Assembly (NCBI GenBank): GCA_026004775.1
Contig: BPJU01000002.1
Span: 490,435 to 554,434 of the forward strand
Length of the DNA stretch: 64,000 nt
Direction of reading: 5' to 3'
Source of the DNA: Pirellulaceae bacterium
GTDB taxonomy: Bacteria > Planctomycetota > Planctomycetia > Pirellulales > Pirellulaceae
Position 1 is the first letter of the stretch; each line of letters opens with the position of its first letter. Below the pieces are notes generated by a model. The model was not told the origin of the DNA. It did not search any database and saw only the letters and a list, made by a program, of their open reading frames with translations. Below, one piece after another: positions 9,599-18,799 of the stretch. The position numbers and the translations under genes were made by a program.

Positions 9599-10789
9599 TT
9601 AAGAAGCAACCAACTTGCGCAGTCGTGACGCCTCCTGGGCCAACAGCCGTGCCGCCCGGTCGATATCCGACTCGGTATTGAATCGCCCGATGCCGAAGCG
9701 GAGGCTGGCACGAACCAGGTCATCGTTCAATCCCAAAGCGCGCAGCACGTGACTTGGCTCCGGGTCGGCCGAGGTGCAGGCGCTGCCGCTGGACACGGCC
9801 ACGTCGCGAGCATTGAGAATCAGCGCTTCGCCGTCCACACCCGGGAAACCGCAATTCAGGTTGCCGGGCAAACGCCGATCGGATTGTTCCAGAGGAGGGC
9901 CGTTCAGTACCAGGTCCGGCACGTCGGCCGCCAATTGCTCGAATAATCGATCACGCAGCCTGCGGAGCCGTTGCATTTCGTGAGGCAGCTCTTCGATGCA
10001 CAGTTCCAATGCTCGAGCCAATCCGACGATGCCCGGGACGTTGAGCGTGCCACTGCGCAGATGCCACTCCTGTCCGCCGCCATCGATCTGCGGCTCCAAC
10101 CGCACATTGCCGGGCGAGCGTTCCACGTAGAGAGCACCGATCCCTTTTGGGCCGTAGATCTTGTGGCCGGAAAAACTCATCAGATGCACGCCCAGTTGTT
10201 TGACGTGGACCGGAATCTTTCCGACGGCCTGAGTGGCGTCGCAGTGCAGCAGCACGCCGTGCGCGCGGCAAATCGGAGCGATCTCCGCGATTGGTTGGAT
10301 GACCCCGATTTCGTTGTTGGCCAGCATCACCGAAACGAGGATCGTATCGGGCCTCAACGCGCGCTGCACCTGTTCTGGATCGAGCCATCCCGGACAGTCG
10401 CTGCCGGCCGGAGCCACATCCAGCAGAGTCACTTCGAAACCGCGCCGCGCCAAACGACGCAAAGGGTCCAGAACCGACTTGTGTTCCGTCTTGACGCTGA
10501 CGATGTGCTTGCCCTTGTGGCCCAGACGCTCGGCGACGCCTTTCAGTGCGAGGTTGTTGCTTTCGGTTGCCCCGCTGGTGAAAACGATTTCACGCTCCGT
10601 TGCTCCGATCAGCGCTGCGATACGTGCTCGCGCCGCTTCCACCAGGTCACGCGCTTCCCACCCGTAGGCGTGGTTAATGCTGCCCGGGTTGCCGAACGAT
10701 TCCAGAAAACAAGGCAGCATCGCCTCTACAACGCGAGGGTCGACCCGCGTGGTGGCATGATTATCGAGATAGATCGGCTTGTCGGTCAT
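9599..10789 (-). CDS. Cysteine desulfurase (IscS/NifS class)
   Basis: 396 residues, the usual length. PLP enzyme that removes sulfur from cysteine for Fe-S clusters and tRNA thiolation. Visible: 'YLDNHATTRVDP' at the N-terminus, 'FTSGATESNNLALKG', 'HCDATQAVGKIPV', 'SFSGHKIYGPKGIG' (the PLP lysine), and 'SSGSACTSADPEPSHVL' (the catalytic Cys loop, IscS-like length). The open frame extends 95 codons upstream without family similarity, so I use the ATG at 10787-10789. No IscU or IscA neighbour is present. Delivery of sulfur or selenium to the nearby SelD is possible but is only an inference. Confidence 0.95.
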   Translation of the reverse strand: MTDKPIYLDNHATTRVDPRVVEAMLPCFLESFGNPGSINHAYGWEARDLVEAARARIAALIGATEREIVFTSGATESNNLALKGVAERLGHKGKHIVSVKTEHKSVLDPLRRLARRGFEVTLLDVAPAGSDCPGWLDPEQVQRALRPDTILVSVMLANNEIGVIQPIAEIAPICRAHGVLLHCDATQAVGKIPVHVKQLGVHLMSFSGHKIYGPKGIGALYVERSPGNVRLEPQIDGGGQEWHLRSGTLNVPGIVGLARALELCIEELPHEMQRLRRLRDRLFEQLAADVPDLVLNGPPLEQSDRRLPGNLNCGFPGVDGEALILNARDVAVSSGSACTSADPEPSHVLRALGLNDDLVRASLRFGIGRFNTESDIDRAARLLAQEASRLRKLVAS

Positions 10790-10902
10790 TGCGTCGATGG
10801 CATTTGGCTCGAGGGCAACCGGCCGGCTGCTGGTTAGTGGCGCGCTTTCATGGCAACCCATTCGAGCAGGCTGCGGGCCACAAACGGCATCCTCTCTCTC
10901 CA

Positions 10903-11544
10903 TTATAGGAGTTTCGCTTGGCCGTGCGATTCCCAGCCGAACAGAGCTTGCAGGCAAATCTGTGACCAGCTCTCCATGCGATCCCATTCCTGCCACAAGG
11001 AGGCGACATCGGTGAAGGCCGCGTCCAGGATATCTTCCTCGCGCGGGTAAACAGCAGGCTGCTCGACATCGCACACGTGGACGATACCCAGGTGTACGCG
11101 GCCTACATCGGTCATGTCGTCATTGATCAGTCCGACGCATGCCATGCGATAGCGGGTTTCGATCCGGACTTCCTCGGCTAATTCTCGCTGGAGGCCTTCG
11201 CGGTATGCATCCTGGAGGTTTACGGAAGTGGCATCCTGACTGCTGATGTGGCCTCCGACACCGATACTACGCTTGGCGTGCAGGCGTTTTTCGCCCTGAC
11301 CGCTGCCGCGGGTGTACGCAAAAAGCCGCACGCAACCGTCCGGGGTGCGGGAGCGGAAAAGCACGTACGGAATCAGTTGCTTGAACGACGGATCTTGTTC
11401 GGCACTGCTTCGCGGCCGATAGCTCAACTGCTCGGGACGCAACAATTGCTCCAGAAACCGGCCGTCATCGGGCCGAAACCCCTGAAAATAGCCGGCCCGC
11501 CGAAACCAGTCTGCTGGAATGACCAGAACGTGTTCTTCGTTCAC
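10903..11544 (-). CDS. Nudix-superfamily hydrolase-like protein
   Basis: About 213 residues. A Nudix box is readable: 'GVGGHIS' followed after the usual spacing by 'REGLQRELAEEVRIE' (consensus REUxEExGU). The flanking strands ('LIPYVLFRSRTPDGCVRLFAYTRG') suit the fold. Nudix enzymes cleave nucleoside diphosphate-X compounds; the substrate is unknown. I take the GTG at 11542-11544 as start because a GGAG site lies 7 nt upstream. Another in-frame GTG at 11592 has a poorer site. It lies 113 nt upstream of the cysteine desulfurase on the same strand. Confidence 0.8.
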   Translation of the reverse strand: MNEEHVLVIPADWFRRAGYFQGFRPDDGRFLEQLLRPEQLSYRPRSSAEQDPSFKQLIPYVLFRSRTPDGCVRLFAYTRGSGQGEKRLHAKRSIGVGGHISSQDATSVNLQDAYREGLQRELAEEVRIETRYRMACVGLINDDMTDVGRVHLGIVHVCDVEQPAVYPREEDILDAAFTDVASLWQEWDRMESWSQICLQALFGWESHGQAKLL

Positions 11545-11592
11545 TGACGAACTCCAGTTGATTCCGCTTCGAACCAATATGACGCCGTCCAC

Positions 11593-12148
11593 ACGCTACG
11601 TACCTTTTATCCCGCTGTTGGGCTACTGGAAAGGGGTACGGCTTCCGAGATCCGCGTGCCTCGATTCCTCCGCGGTGAAAGTATGAGCCGTATCATCCAA
11701 GCAGGTGTGCTGGCAATGGGGTTTTACCCAGGACCTATCTCGTCCGCCTCTCAGGGCCCCCGGGTTCGAGGTGATACCCTATCGATTCTTCTCTGCCGAC
11801 CGAGCGCGATCTCCGTACGCGGGGCGTTCATTTCTTGGGTGCCCGCGAATAGCGCCGGGGTAACCGTTTACGGTTGGTTAGCCGCTAACCGCGGCAGGCC
11901 GACCGGTGTAGATCGCTGTCGACTTAATGTGCGCGAGCCCTTCTGGTTGTTTAACGCCCATGGGAATAGTGAAAAGATAAAAGGGGGCCGAATAATAGGC
12001 CATTTTTTAACAATCAATCTTTTGCAATCTTTTGGCGAGTGCCGAGACTATCCACAGCAGAGAAGGCGCCGGGCGTTCGCCAAACCGGTGCTTCACCGTC
12101 TGGGATAGATAGTCGAACGAGCTTGCTAGTTTCAAGTGGAAAACCGTA
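11593..12148. other. Intergenic region without a supported gene
   Basis: About 555 nt between the Nudix gene and a palindromic repeat block. An open frame at 11656-12108 exists on the plus strand, but its translation has no domain, no hydrophobic pattern and no ribosome site, so I do not call it. Near 11960-12030 the base composition turns AT-richer than the surroundings. I see no RNA gene. Confidence 0.5.
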
Positions 12149-12432
12149 CTCCCTCTCCCCCTTTAGGCCGTGCAAACCCTACTCCCTCTCCCCCTTTAGG
12201 GGGAGAGGGCCGGGGTGAGGGGGTTAGCTATCACTCTGCCCCCCTCACCCTGCCCTCTCCCCCCGCAAGCGGGGGGAGAGGGAGTGGGTAAATTGTGCTC
12301 CGCAAAAGCGCAACGAGCGCGCCGGAAGGGTCTCTGTGGCACTTTAGGGGGGTGGGTCGTGGTGAAGGGGTTAGCCATCCTTCTGCCCCCCTCACCCTGC
12401 CATCTCCCACCGCAAGAGGGGGAGAGAAGCTA
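12149..12432. repeat. GC-rich palindromic repeat cluster (dispersed-repeat type)
   Basis: Repeated units alternate between a 'ccctctccccc' arm and a 'gggggagaggg' arm. The 20-nt start 'actccctctccccctttagg' occurs at 12149-12168 and again at 12181-12200. The clearest hairpin lies at about 12254-12283, with 'ccctctcccccc' paired to 'ggggggagaggg' around gcaagc. A related unit lies at about 12395-12426. The unit 'ggggttagc(t/c)atc' also occurs twice (about 12222 and 12368). This is the class of sequence often mistranslated as 'LTPALSPEGER'. It sits directly upstream of an IS110 transposase gene. Confidence 0.75.
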
Positions 12433-12526
12433 TGAAGACTTCGGAAACGTCGTTCCGGCGGTTAGGATATGGCGAGCGTTTCGGTGTTTTTTGACGGCGT
12501 TAACCAATTCGAGCAGGAGGTTGGCG

Positions 12527-13570
12527 ATGTATTACTGTGGTATCGACCTGGGCGGTGAGTCGAGCTATGTGTTCGTTACGGATGCCAAGGGAACCAAGCT
12601 GTGGGCCGGAACGATCAAGACGACGGCGACGGCATTCCAGGAATTGGTGAAGAAGTTTTCCAAGGAAGGGTTGGCAATTGCTATTGAGGCAGGTAACCAG
12701 ACAAACTGGGTCTATCGAACACTGGTGGAAGCCGGTGCGAAGGTGACCGTGGTTAATCCGAAGAAGGTAAAGCTAATTGCGGAAAGTCGTCGTAAGACGG
12801 ACAAGGTGGATGCCAAGATTCTGTGTGAACTGTTACGGCTGGATGGTCTGCCGGAACCGGTGCACATGCCCAGCCCGCAAACGCTCAGGGTCCGCCGGCT
12901 GTTGTCGGCACGCCGGCAATTGGTAAGGCAAAGAACGAAGTTGTGCAACTTTGTGCGTTCGGCGCTGCGGCAGGCAGGCATCCGCCTTCCGGCGCGTGCC
13001 CTGTGTTACATGGTGGGTTGGGAAAGGCTGCTTCAAGGAGGTGTGCAGGACCCAGAATTGTTGACGATCGTGTCCAATTATTACGCGGTATTTGTGCAGT
13101 TAACCCAATCGATTCGCGAGCTGGACCGCCAGTTGGCGGAACTGCTGAACGATGCTCGCGTCAAACGGCTGAAGACGATGCCGAAGGTGGGCCCAATTGC
13201 GGCTCTGACATTTGTGGCGGCGGTGGATGATGTGAAGCGTTTTTCCTCGTCGCGGAAACTGATTTCGTATGCGGGTTTGGCGCCGACGGTGCGGCAAAGC
13301 AGTGAACGAACCCAATACGGTCCGATAACCCGGGAGGGCAGGCGGGAATTGCGGGCCGTCTGGGTGCAGATAGCCCACCTGGTGGTCAATGACACGACGC
13401 CAGCCACGCGACCGTTGCGTGCATGGTTCGATCGTGTGGCGAGAAGACGGGGCAGGAAAACGGCAATTGTGGGTCTGGCGAGGCGATTGTTGGTGATTGC
13501 CTACCAGTTAGTCAAAAATGACGTGGATTACCAAGTAGAGCGGCTAAAAAGAAAACGCCGCGTTGCTTGA
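12527..13570 (+). CDS. IS110-family transposase
   Basis: 347 residues, a normal length. The N-terminal DEDD (RuvC-like) domain shows 'YCGIDLGG' (first Asp), 'AIAIEAGNQTNW' (Glu) and 'KTDKVDAK' (last Asp pair). A coiled-coil middle follows. The C-terminal Tnp20 domain has 'SYAGLAP' and 'GPITREGRRELRAVWVQIAHL', with the conserved helix-hairpin 'KTMPKVGPIAALTF'. IS110 elements move through a DEDD/serine recombinase guided by a bridge RNA encoded in a noncoding end. The start ATG has an AGGAGG site 6 nt upstream. The gene is intact. The element ends are not marked by inverted repeats and I cannot place them. Confidence 0.93.
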   Translation: MYYCGIDLGGESSYVFVTDAKGTKLWAGTIKTTATAFQELVKKFSKEGLAIAIEAGNQTNWVYRTLVEAGAKVTVVNPKKVKLIAESRRKTDKVDAKILCELLRLDGLPEPVHMPSPQTLRVRRLLSARRQLVRQRTKLCNFVRSALRQAGIRLPARALCYMVGWERLLQGGVQDPELLTIVSNYYAVFVQLTQSIRELDRQLAELLNDARVKRLKTMPKVGPIAALTFVAAVDDVKRFSSSRKLISYAGLAPTVRQSSERTQYGPITREGRRELRAVWVQIAHLVVNDTTPATRPLRAWFDRVARRRGRKTAIVGLARRLLVIAYQLVKNDVDYQVERLKRKRRVA

Positions 13571-14041
13571 CGAGGGTACTGGGGCAGGGACCGACAGTCC
13601 CCAGGTCCCTCCCCAGACACCCACCCCCTTCCCTAATTCTGTGTTGCTGGGAATTGCTGGGAAGCGGGACGGCCGTGGACGGATGGGGACACACCTAACC
13701 TCCGATCAGACCGAGTACCAAGGTTCTCAAAGCAAATGACGTGGAGCTTTGAGGAAGACAGCCCGCCCCGACAGCCCTGGCCCTTATGAGGCCCGTGGGA
13801 GAGAATGGGCGTCTTCTACTTGACAGGACCAGCTTAGTGTGCGGCGTCATAGCGCTAGCGCGAATGGGAGGTTGGTCAAGTTCCACGCTCACAAGGCTTT
13901 GGAACGCGTACTTGACAATCTTCATGGGAGGGTGCCGAGCGCATCGTTATTGACGCGCCACCAGCAGCCTGAATAGTCGCGTTTTATTGAGCCCAGGCCA
14001 ATGGCCTGAGTAGGAAAAACCGTACGTTCGATTCCCTTGCG
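13571..14041. other. Intergenic region downstream of the IS110 gene
   Basis: About 470 nt. The right end of the IS110 element should lie in the first part. A small frame on the minus strand (13695-13925) has no recognisable features. No RNA gene or clear hairpin terminator was recognised. Confidence 0.45.
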
Positions 14042-14527
14042 GTGCGTGTAGCCAGGCGACGGGTTCACTTATCCGTTCACTGGAGCGACAGAGAAATCAA
14101 GTTGGAGGCCCTGAGAACTGTGTGCCGAGCCGCCAATTTTTATCTTGAGGACACTTTTCTAAAAGAGTATTTGGCAGTCTCGTATCTTCGCGATGCCATT
14201 TTGACGGGCGACATGCATCGCGAGAAAAAGCAATGGATAGACGGCCAGGGACTCTGCGCTGACGTCTTCGGCTTTAGCGAAAAATTAGTGGAAACATGGA
14301 ATCGTATCTTAGAAGTTTTTGAAGTTGTGAGATTAGCCGAGGAGGTAGCATCTGCATTATCGCTGGGTAGCAAAGTCTACAAGATGCGGTTTGGATCCGT
14401 GATAGAACTACTTACGGCGAGAGCGCCGGTTGTTGATCCGGAGAACACGGAGGCGTATCTGGCAGAAGCAGAAAAGGCCCTTCTTGTGCTCGAGGTTGCA
14501 CCAGCCTGGTACCATTACGTGGAGTAA
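14042..14527 (+). CDS. Hypothetical protein
   Basis: 161 residues from a GTG start that lacks a convincing ribosome site. An internal start is possible. The translation is rich in Glu, Leu and Ala and looks helical (for example 'VRLAEEVASALSLGSKVYK' and 'TEAYLAEAEKALLVLEVAPA'), with no motif I recognise. The local base composition is more AT-rich than the neighbouring genes, which fits acquired DNA next to the IS110 element. The stop lies 170 nt from queA, which converges from the other strand. Confidence 0.45.
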   Translation: MRVARRRVHLSVHWSDREIKLEALRTVCRAANFYLEDTFLKEYLAVSYLRDAILTGDMHREKKQWIDGQGLCADVFGFSEKLVETWNRILEVFEVVRLAEEVASALSLGSKVYKMRFGSVIELLTARAPVVDPENTEAYLAEAEKALLVLEVAPAWYHYVE

Positions 14528-14696
14528 GGCACCAAACCTGATCCGCGACAGTGGGAGTTATATGAAACAGTAATGGAGAAGCTTCGTAAGTCGCACTGGT
14601 GAAGCAGGCGGCATGCTTGACACTGGGCTGCTGTCAGAAACCGAGTCGAGAGTTGTAAGTTGGTCACCGTAGAGTTCCGGGTCGCAGCAGGCTGGA

Positions 14697-15761
14697 TTAC
14701 AGTATCAGCATGGCGTCGCCGTAGCTGTAAAAGCGGTAGCGTTCTGCCACGGCATGCTCGTAGGCACGGCGAATAAGCACGTCGCCTCCAAAGGTACGTA
14801 CCAGGACCAGCAGCGTACTTCGTGGAAGGTGAAAGTTGGTCATCAGGCAGTCGACAGCATAAAAGGTGAAGGGCGGGTGGATGTACAATTCTGTCTTCCC
14901 GGACCACGGCTGGAGTTGCCCGGAACGCGCGGCGGTTTCCAGCAGCCGCACCACGGTGGTGCCTACGGCCACGCAACGGCCGCCGGATTGGCGAGCCTGT
15001 TGGATCTGGGCCACCGTTTCGGCCGAAATCGTTCCCCACTCGCCGTGCATTTTGTGCTCGCTGATGCGCCGGGTCATGATGGGCCGAAACGTGCCGACAC
15101 CGACGTGGAGGGTCACCCGAGCCACCGTCACACCTCGCGCCCGAATCTTGGTTAAAAGCTCTTCGGTAAAATGGAGGCCGGCCGTCGGTGCGGCTACGGA
15201 TCCAGGCTGGGAAGCGTAGACCGTTTGGTAACGTTGGACGTCTTCGGGCCGCATCTGCCCGCCGCGTATGTACGGCGGCAAAGGGACCCGGCCCACCATC
15301 TCCAGCAGCTCCCACGGCGACCGATCGGACTCATCGGGCAACGCCACCCACTCACCGGCTTCGCGGCGAGCCACCAGCCGCAGGACCAGTTGCCGGCTGC
15401 CATCGTAGCTGCGCACCGTGATCGATTCGCCCGGCTCGAGTTTACCTCGGGTCTTGCACAAAACTCGCCAAAAGCCATGTTCTTCGGCTTCCAGAAATAA
15501 GCCTTCCCAGCGGCCGCCCGTACGGTCCCGGCGGCCGACGAGCCGAGCGGGAACGACGCGCGAGTCGTTGACGACCAGGCAATCACCCGGCCGCAACCAG
15601 TGCGGCAAATCGCGGACGTGGCTGTCGGTCCACGTGCCCGAACTACGGTCCACCACCAGCAACCGCGCATCGGCTCGATTGGCCAGCGGATGCTGAGCGA
15701 TCAGCTCGCGTGGTAACTCGTAATCGTAATGATCCAGATCGTAAAACTCGGGGCGCTCCAT
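14697..15761 (-). CDS. queA: tRNA preQ1(34) S-adenosylmethionine ribosyltransferase-isomerase
   Basis: 354 residues, full length. QueA transfers the ribosyl group of SAM to preQ1 at tRNA position 34, making epoxyqueuosine. Seen: 'YDYELPRELIAQHPL' at the N-terminus, 'LVVNDSRVVPARL', 'GRVPLPPYI', 'QTVYASQPGSVAAPTAGLHF', 'RVTLHVGVGTFRP', 'VGTTVVRLLE' and 'TNFHLPRSTLLVLV'. The frame is open about 105 codons further upstream, but the ATG at 15759-15761 matches the family start. It lies downstream of the sulfatase on the same strand. Confidence 0.97.
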   Translation of the reverse strand: MERPEFYDLDHYDYELPRELIAQHPLANRADARLLVVDRSSGTWTDSHVRDLPHWLRPGDCLVVNDSRVVPARLVGRRDRTGGRWEGLFLEAEEHGFWRVLCKTRGKLEPGESITVRSYDGSRQLVLRLVARREAGEWVALPDESDRSPWELLEMVGRVPLPPYIRGGQMRPEDVQRYQTVYASQPGSVAAPTAGLHFTEELLTKIRARGVTVARVTLHVGVGTFRPIMTRRISEHKMHGEWGTISAETVAQIQQARQSGGRCVAVGTTVVRLLETAARSGQLQPWSGKTELYIHPPFTFYAVDCLMTNFHLPRSTLLVLVRTFGGDVLIRRAYEHAVAERYRFYSYGDAMLIL

Positions 15762-15949
15762 CGGATATCCCTTAACTTGTTCCTGCCGGCCGCTTCGCCT
15801 CATGCTATCGGCCTGCCCGCCGGTCCGACAAGGTGGGCGGACTGCCTGGCTCGCCCGGGCAAAAGTGCACCCTGCCGTTGCCCGAAGAACCTCGGACCGC
15901 CAGAGCCAGGTCGCGGTCTGCGGTCCAATCAGCCGACACGCGCCCCCTG

Positions 15950-17746
15950 TCACTTGTCGGCTTCTTTCACAAGATACATTTCGAGCAGTTCCATCACCTG
16001 GCGTCCGGGAACGCGCAGGGCACGCAAGGTCAGTTCCCCTTCTCCGCGGGACAAACGAATCGTACCCACTTTCCAAGTACGAAATTCTTTCATGGGACTT
16101 TCTGCCGGTGGCCGCGGCAGGGTATCCTGATTCGTGTAAAAAGGCGGATCCCAGGCTTCGGCCACGATGGCTCTTAGTCGCTCGCCCTGGAATTCCAGTT
16201 CGATCTCCGAGCCGACATCTGCTTCAGGACACGTATACGATAGTTCGACGCTGTATGTACCTTCGGTCAGTACATCAATTTTCCATACGATACGGTCCTC
16301 AGTACTTGTCCAATTCGTGAAAAAGGAACTGTTGGGGGCCGGGGCACTTCGGCGCACATTGCCATAAGGCTGCCCGTCGCGCGCAGGCAGCCAGGTGCGA
16401 AGAAGCGGGTAACCGACAGGCAGGGGGCGAGGGTCGACGTTTCCTGGCAGCAACATGGGACGGCCTTCTGGCAGCACATCGCGCCGCCATTGCTCAACCG
16501 CCTCGAACAATCGACGCGCAACTTGCGGCTGCTCGTGATTGATTGGGCGCGTTTGAGCCGGGTCTTGCTCCATATCATAAAGGCGACCCTGGTGGTCGAG
16601 CCGATAGCGATCGGTACGGACGCTGACGCGTCCGGCCCAAGTGGAAAAGAGCATGCGTTCCGGTGGCGGTGGCGGGTCGGAACTTACCAGCCATGCCGAC
16701 CAGTCCATCCCGTCCAGCGGCAGGTTGCCCACTCGCGGCACGGACGCAAGCGATATCAGCGTGGGCAATAGATCGATGGCCCCAGCGATGCCTGGAATAC
16801 GGCGTCCCGCAGGAATGTGCTGCGGCCAGCGCATGACCGCAATCGACCGCAATCCGCCTTCGTCCGTACTTCCCTTGATCCCCCGCATGCCGCCGTTCCA
16901 CCGGTGAGTATTGGGGCCGTTATCCGAGAAATAGAAAACGATCGTTTTGTCGCGCAAGCCAAGGGCATCCAGTTTGGATAACACCCGCCCCACGTTCCAA
17001 TCCTGATTTTCCAGCATGGCCAGTGCGCAGCGCGTATGGTCCAGGTTTTCACGCTCCGGGTCAGTTGCCCGTTGCTCGATCGGCTTTTCCCGATAACGCT
17101 GCCAGTATTCGTCCGGTACTGCCCATGGTGAATGAGGAGTCGTGAAAGTAATAGTACAGAAAAACGGCTTGTTCTGGTTCCGTTCGATAAACGCTATTGC
17201 CTGGTCGGTGCATACATCGACAATATAACCCTTGGTCCGCACCGGCTGGCCATTATGTTCCAACGGCGGATCGAAGTATTGTCCCCAATGTCCTGCTGTG
17301 TAGCCAAAAAACTCATCGAAGCCGCGAGCATTCGGATGATAGGGGCCTTGGCTGCCGTTGTGCCACTTGCCAAATAAACCCGTGGCATATCCCGCCTGCT
17401 GAAAAGCTTCGGCGATCGTTCGTTCTTGCAAATCCATTCGCTCTTGTCCGGTGGAGACTCCGTAAACGCCACTGCGAGGGTGATAGCGCCCGGTAAGGAA
17501 TTCGGCCCGTGTCGGCGAGCAGACGGGGCAAACGTAGAAGCGTTCGAACATCGCTCCATCGCGAGCCAAACTATCGATGTTGGGTGTGTGGGCGGCCCGG
17601 TTGCCGTTCACGCCGTAATCGCCCCATCCGGCATCGTCGGCCAGAAATACCACCACGTTCGGCCGTTCAGCCCATGCCGGCCCAACCAAAATGGCCGCAA
17701 TCCACCAGACTATTCCTATCCACACCCATCCCCCGTAACGTGCCAT
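15950..17746 (-). CDS. Secreted sulfatase (formylglycine type) with C-terminal extension
   Basis: 598 residues. Signal peptide at about 1-26, cut after 'GPAWA'. The sulfatase core starts with 'RPNVVVFLADDAGWGDYG' (metal-binding Asp pair). The modification site is 'VCSPTRAEFLTGRY', matching C-x-P-S/T-R, so Cys would be oxidised to formylglycine by an FGE. Further motifs: 'GLFGKWHNG', 'TTPHSPW', 'FYFSDNGPN' and 'GGMRGIKGSTDEGG'. About 120 residues after the core form an added domain with beta-strand character, possibly glycan-binding. Sulfatases are very numerous in planctomycetes and act on sulfated polysaccharides. It lies downstream of a DUF1080 gene. Confidence 0.93.
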   Translation of the reverse strand: MARYGGWVWIGIVWWIAAILVGPAWAERPNVVVFLADDAGWGDYGVNGNRAAHTPNIDSLARDGAMFERFYVCPVCSPTRAEFLTGRYHPRSGVYGVSTGQERMDLQERTIAEAFQQAGYATGLFGKWHNGSQGPYHPNARGFDEFFGYTAGHWGQYFDPPLEHNGQPVRTKGYIVDVCTDQAIAFIERNQNKPFFCTITFTTPHSPWAVPDEYWQRYREKPIEQRATDPERENLDHTRCALAMLENQDWNVGRVLSKLDALGLRDKTIVFYFSDNGPNTHRWNGGMRGIKGSTDEGGLRSIAVMRWPQHIPAGRRIPGIAGAIDLLPTLISLASVPRVGNLPLDGMDWSAWLVSSDPPPPPERMLFSTWAGRVSVRTDRYRLDHQGRLYDMEQDPAQTRPINHEQPQVARRLFEAVEQWRRDVLPEGRPMLLPGNVDPRPLPVGYPLLRTWLPARDGQPYGNVRRSAPAPNSSFFTNWTSTEDRIVWKIDVLTEGTYSVELSYTCPEADVGSEIELEFQGERLRAIVAEAWDPPFYTNQDTLPRPPAESPMKEFRTWKVGTIRLSRGEGELTLRALRVPGRQVMELLEMYLVKEADK

Positions 17747-17772
17747 GGCTACTGCTCCCTTTCGGCCGGCGG

Positions 17773-17800
17773 CGGACCGCCGTAGCCCGACGGCGGTCCG
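17773..17800. promoter_or_regulatory. Strong inverted repeat between DUF1080 and sulfatase genes
   Basis: A perfect 11-bp stem (cggaccgccgt paired with acggcggtccg) around a 6-nt loop lies in the short gap between two genes of the same strand. No U-tract follows on either strand, so it is not a textbook intrinsic terminator. It could attenuate readthrough or protect the processed 3' end of the DUF1080 message. Confidence 0.55.
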
Positions 17801-17814
17801 TGCGTTTCGTTACC

Positions 17815-18606
17815 TCATTCATCCAGCGGCAACAGCTCCACCTTCCGGAACTCCACCGGATGGCTTTCCGATTGAAGCGAAATGGTTCCGCCGGAAAGTT
17901 CCTTCGGCTGGGACTCGAGCAACCGCCGAGCATCCGGATCGCGATCATCCAATTGTGGGTGCGTGTATTCGAGCACGACTTGTCCGTTCACGATGTGGCG
18001 GACCAGTTCATGTCCGCGGACTTCCACTTCTACGGTCACCCACTGATCGCCGTGGTAGGTTTGCGACCGCGAATTGGTGCAATGCCGTGTTACCAATTCA
18101 CCGTTCATCACGATATGCGTGCCCGGAGTACAGACGTTGGCCGTCGGCCGCTCGCCACGCCCCAAACCGCCCAGCAGTTGTACTTCCAGCGAAACGGGAA
18201 AATCCTGATCGATCCGCATCGATTCCGGCGTCTGGCCGTGGATCATGATACCGCTATTGCGCACGGCCCAGCTTGGCCCTCCCGGACACTGTTCGCCGAC
18301 AAAACGGTACTCGACACGCAACCGGTAATGCGAGTAGGGCTGGTGGAAGAATAGATGTCCGAATCTTCCGTTGAATGCATCGTACTGATCGTAACTTACT
18401 TTGAGCACCCCATTCTCAACTCGAAATGTATTGCCGAAATTCTCCCCGGCAGGATAACCCTTGATTTTGGGAACCCAACCGGTAAGGTCCTTGCCGTTGA
18501 ATAGCGGAATCCAGTCGCGTTGCGGTGCCTGGGCGTGCAGTTCCACACCAAGAACAAGCCATATAACGATCACCAGGTGTCGTACAGCGTAGAGCCTCCG
18601 GTTCAT
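17815..18606 (-). CDS. Secreted DUF1080 protein
   Basis: 263 residues. An N-terminal hydrophobic segment (about 8-24) is a signal peptide. DUF1080 features: 'WIPLFNGKDLTGWVPK' at the start of the mature part, 'NTFRVENGVLKVSY', 'RVEYRF', 'NSGIMIHGQ', 'SLEVQLLGG' and 'GGTISLQSESHPVEFRKVELL' at the end. It is a jelly-roll fold linked to 3-keto-disaccharide hydrolysis in characterised relatives. I place the start at the ATG 18604-18606 (GGGAG site); a TTG 7 codons upstream is less likely. The sulfatase gene follows, so the pair may process the same sulfated glycan. Confidence 0.88.
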   Translation of the reverse strand: MNRRLYAVRHLVIVIWLVLGVELHAQAPQRDWIPLFNGKDLTGWVPKIKGYPAGENFGNTFRVENGVLKVSYDQYDAFNGRFGHLFFHQPYSHYRLRVEYRFVGEQCPGGPSWAVRNSGIMIHGQTPESMRIDQDFPVSLEVQLLGGLGRGERPTANVCTPGTHIVMNGELVTRHCTNSRSQTYHGDQWVTVEVEVRGHELVRHIVNGQVVLEYTHPQLDDRDPDARRLLESQPKELSGGTISLQSESHPVEFRKVELLPLDE

Positions 18607-18799
18607 CTGTGCTCCCTTCGTCTGCAACGGGCAGTCGTACCGTTGACTGGTAGTCTAAGCATCCGAAGCGCGTAAGGCTACTCTCGGAGTCTGCTTCGGT
18701 GTCGCGTTGGGCCGGCGCCGCCACGTGGCTACAATGGGGTGGAAATGGCCCGGCGGGTGTGGCCGGCCGACGAGCGTCGACTGACTCGGAGTGCGAACG

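Noticed and set aside
11656-12108. 150-codon plus-strand frame
   Set aside because: No ribosome site, no domain and unusual composition.
12196-12378. Short ORF with the end 'NPLTPALSP'
   Set aside because: This is the well-known spurious translation of a dispersed GC-rich repeat, not a gene.
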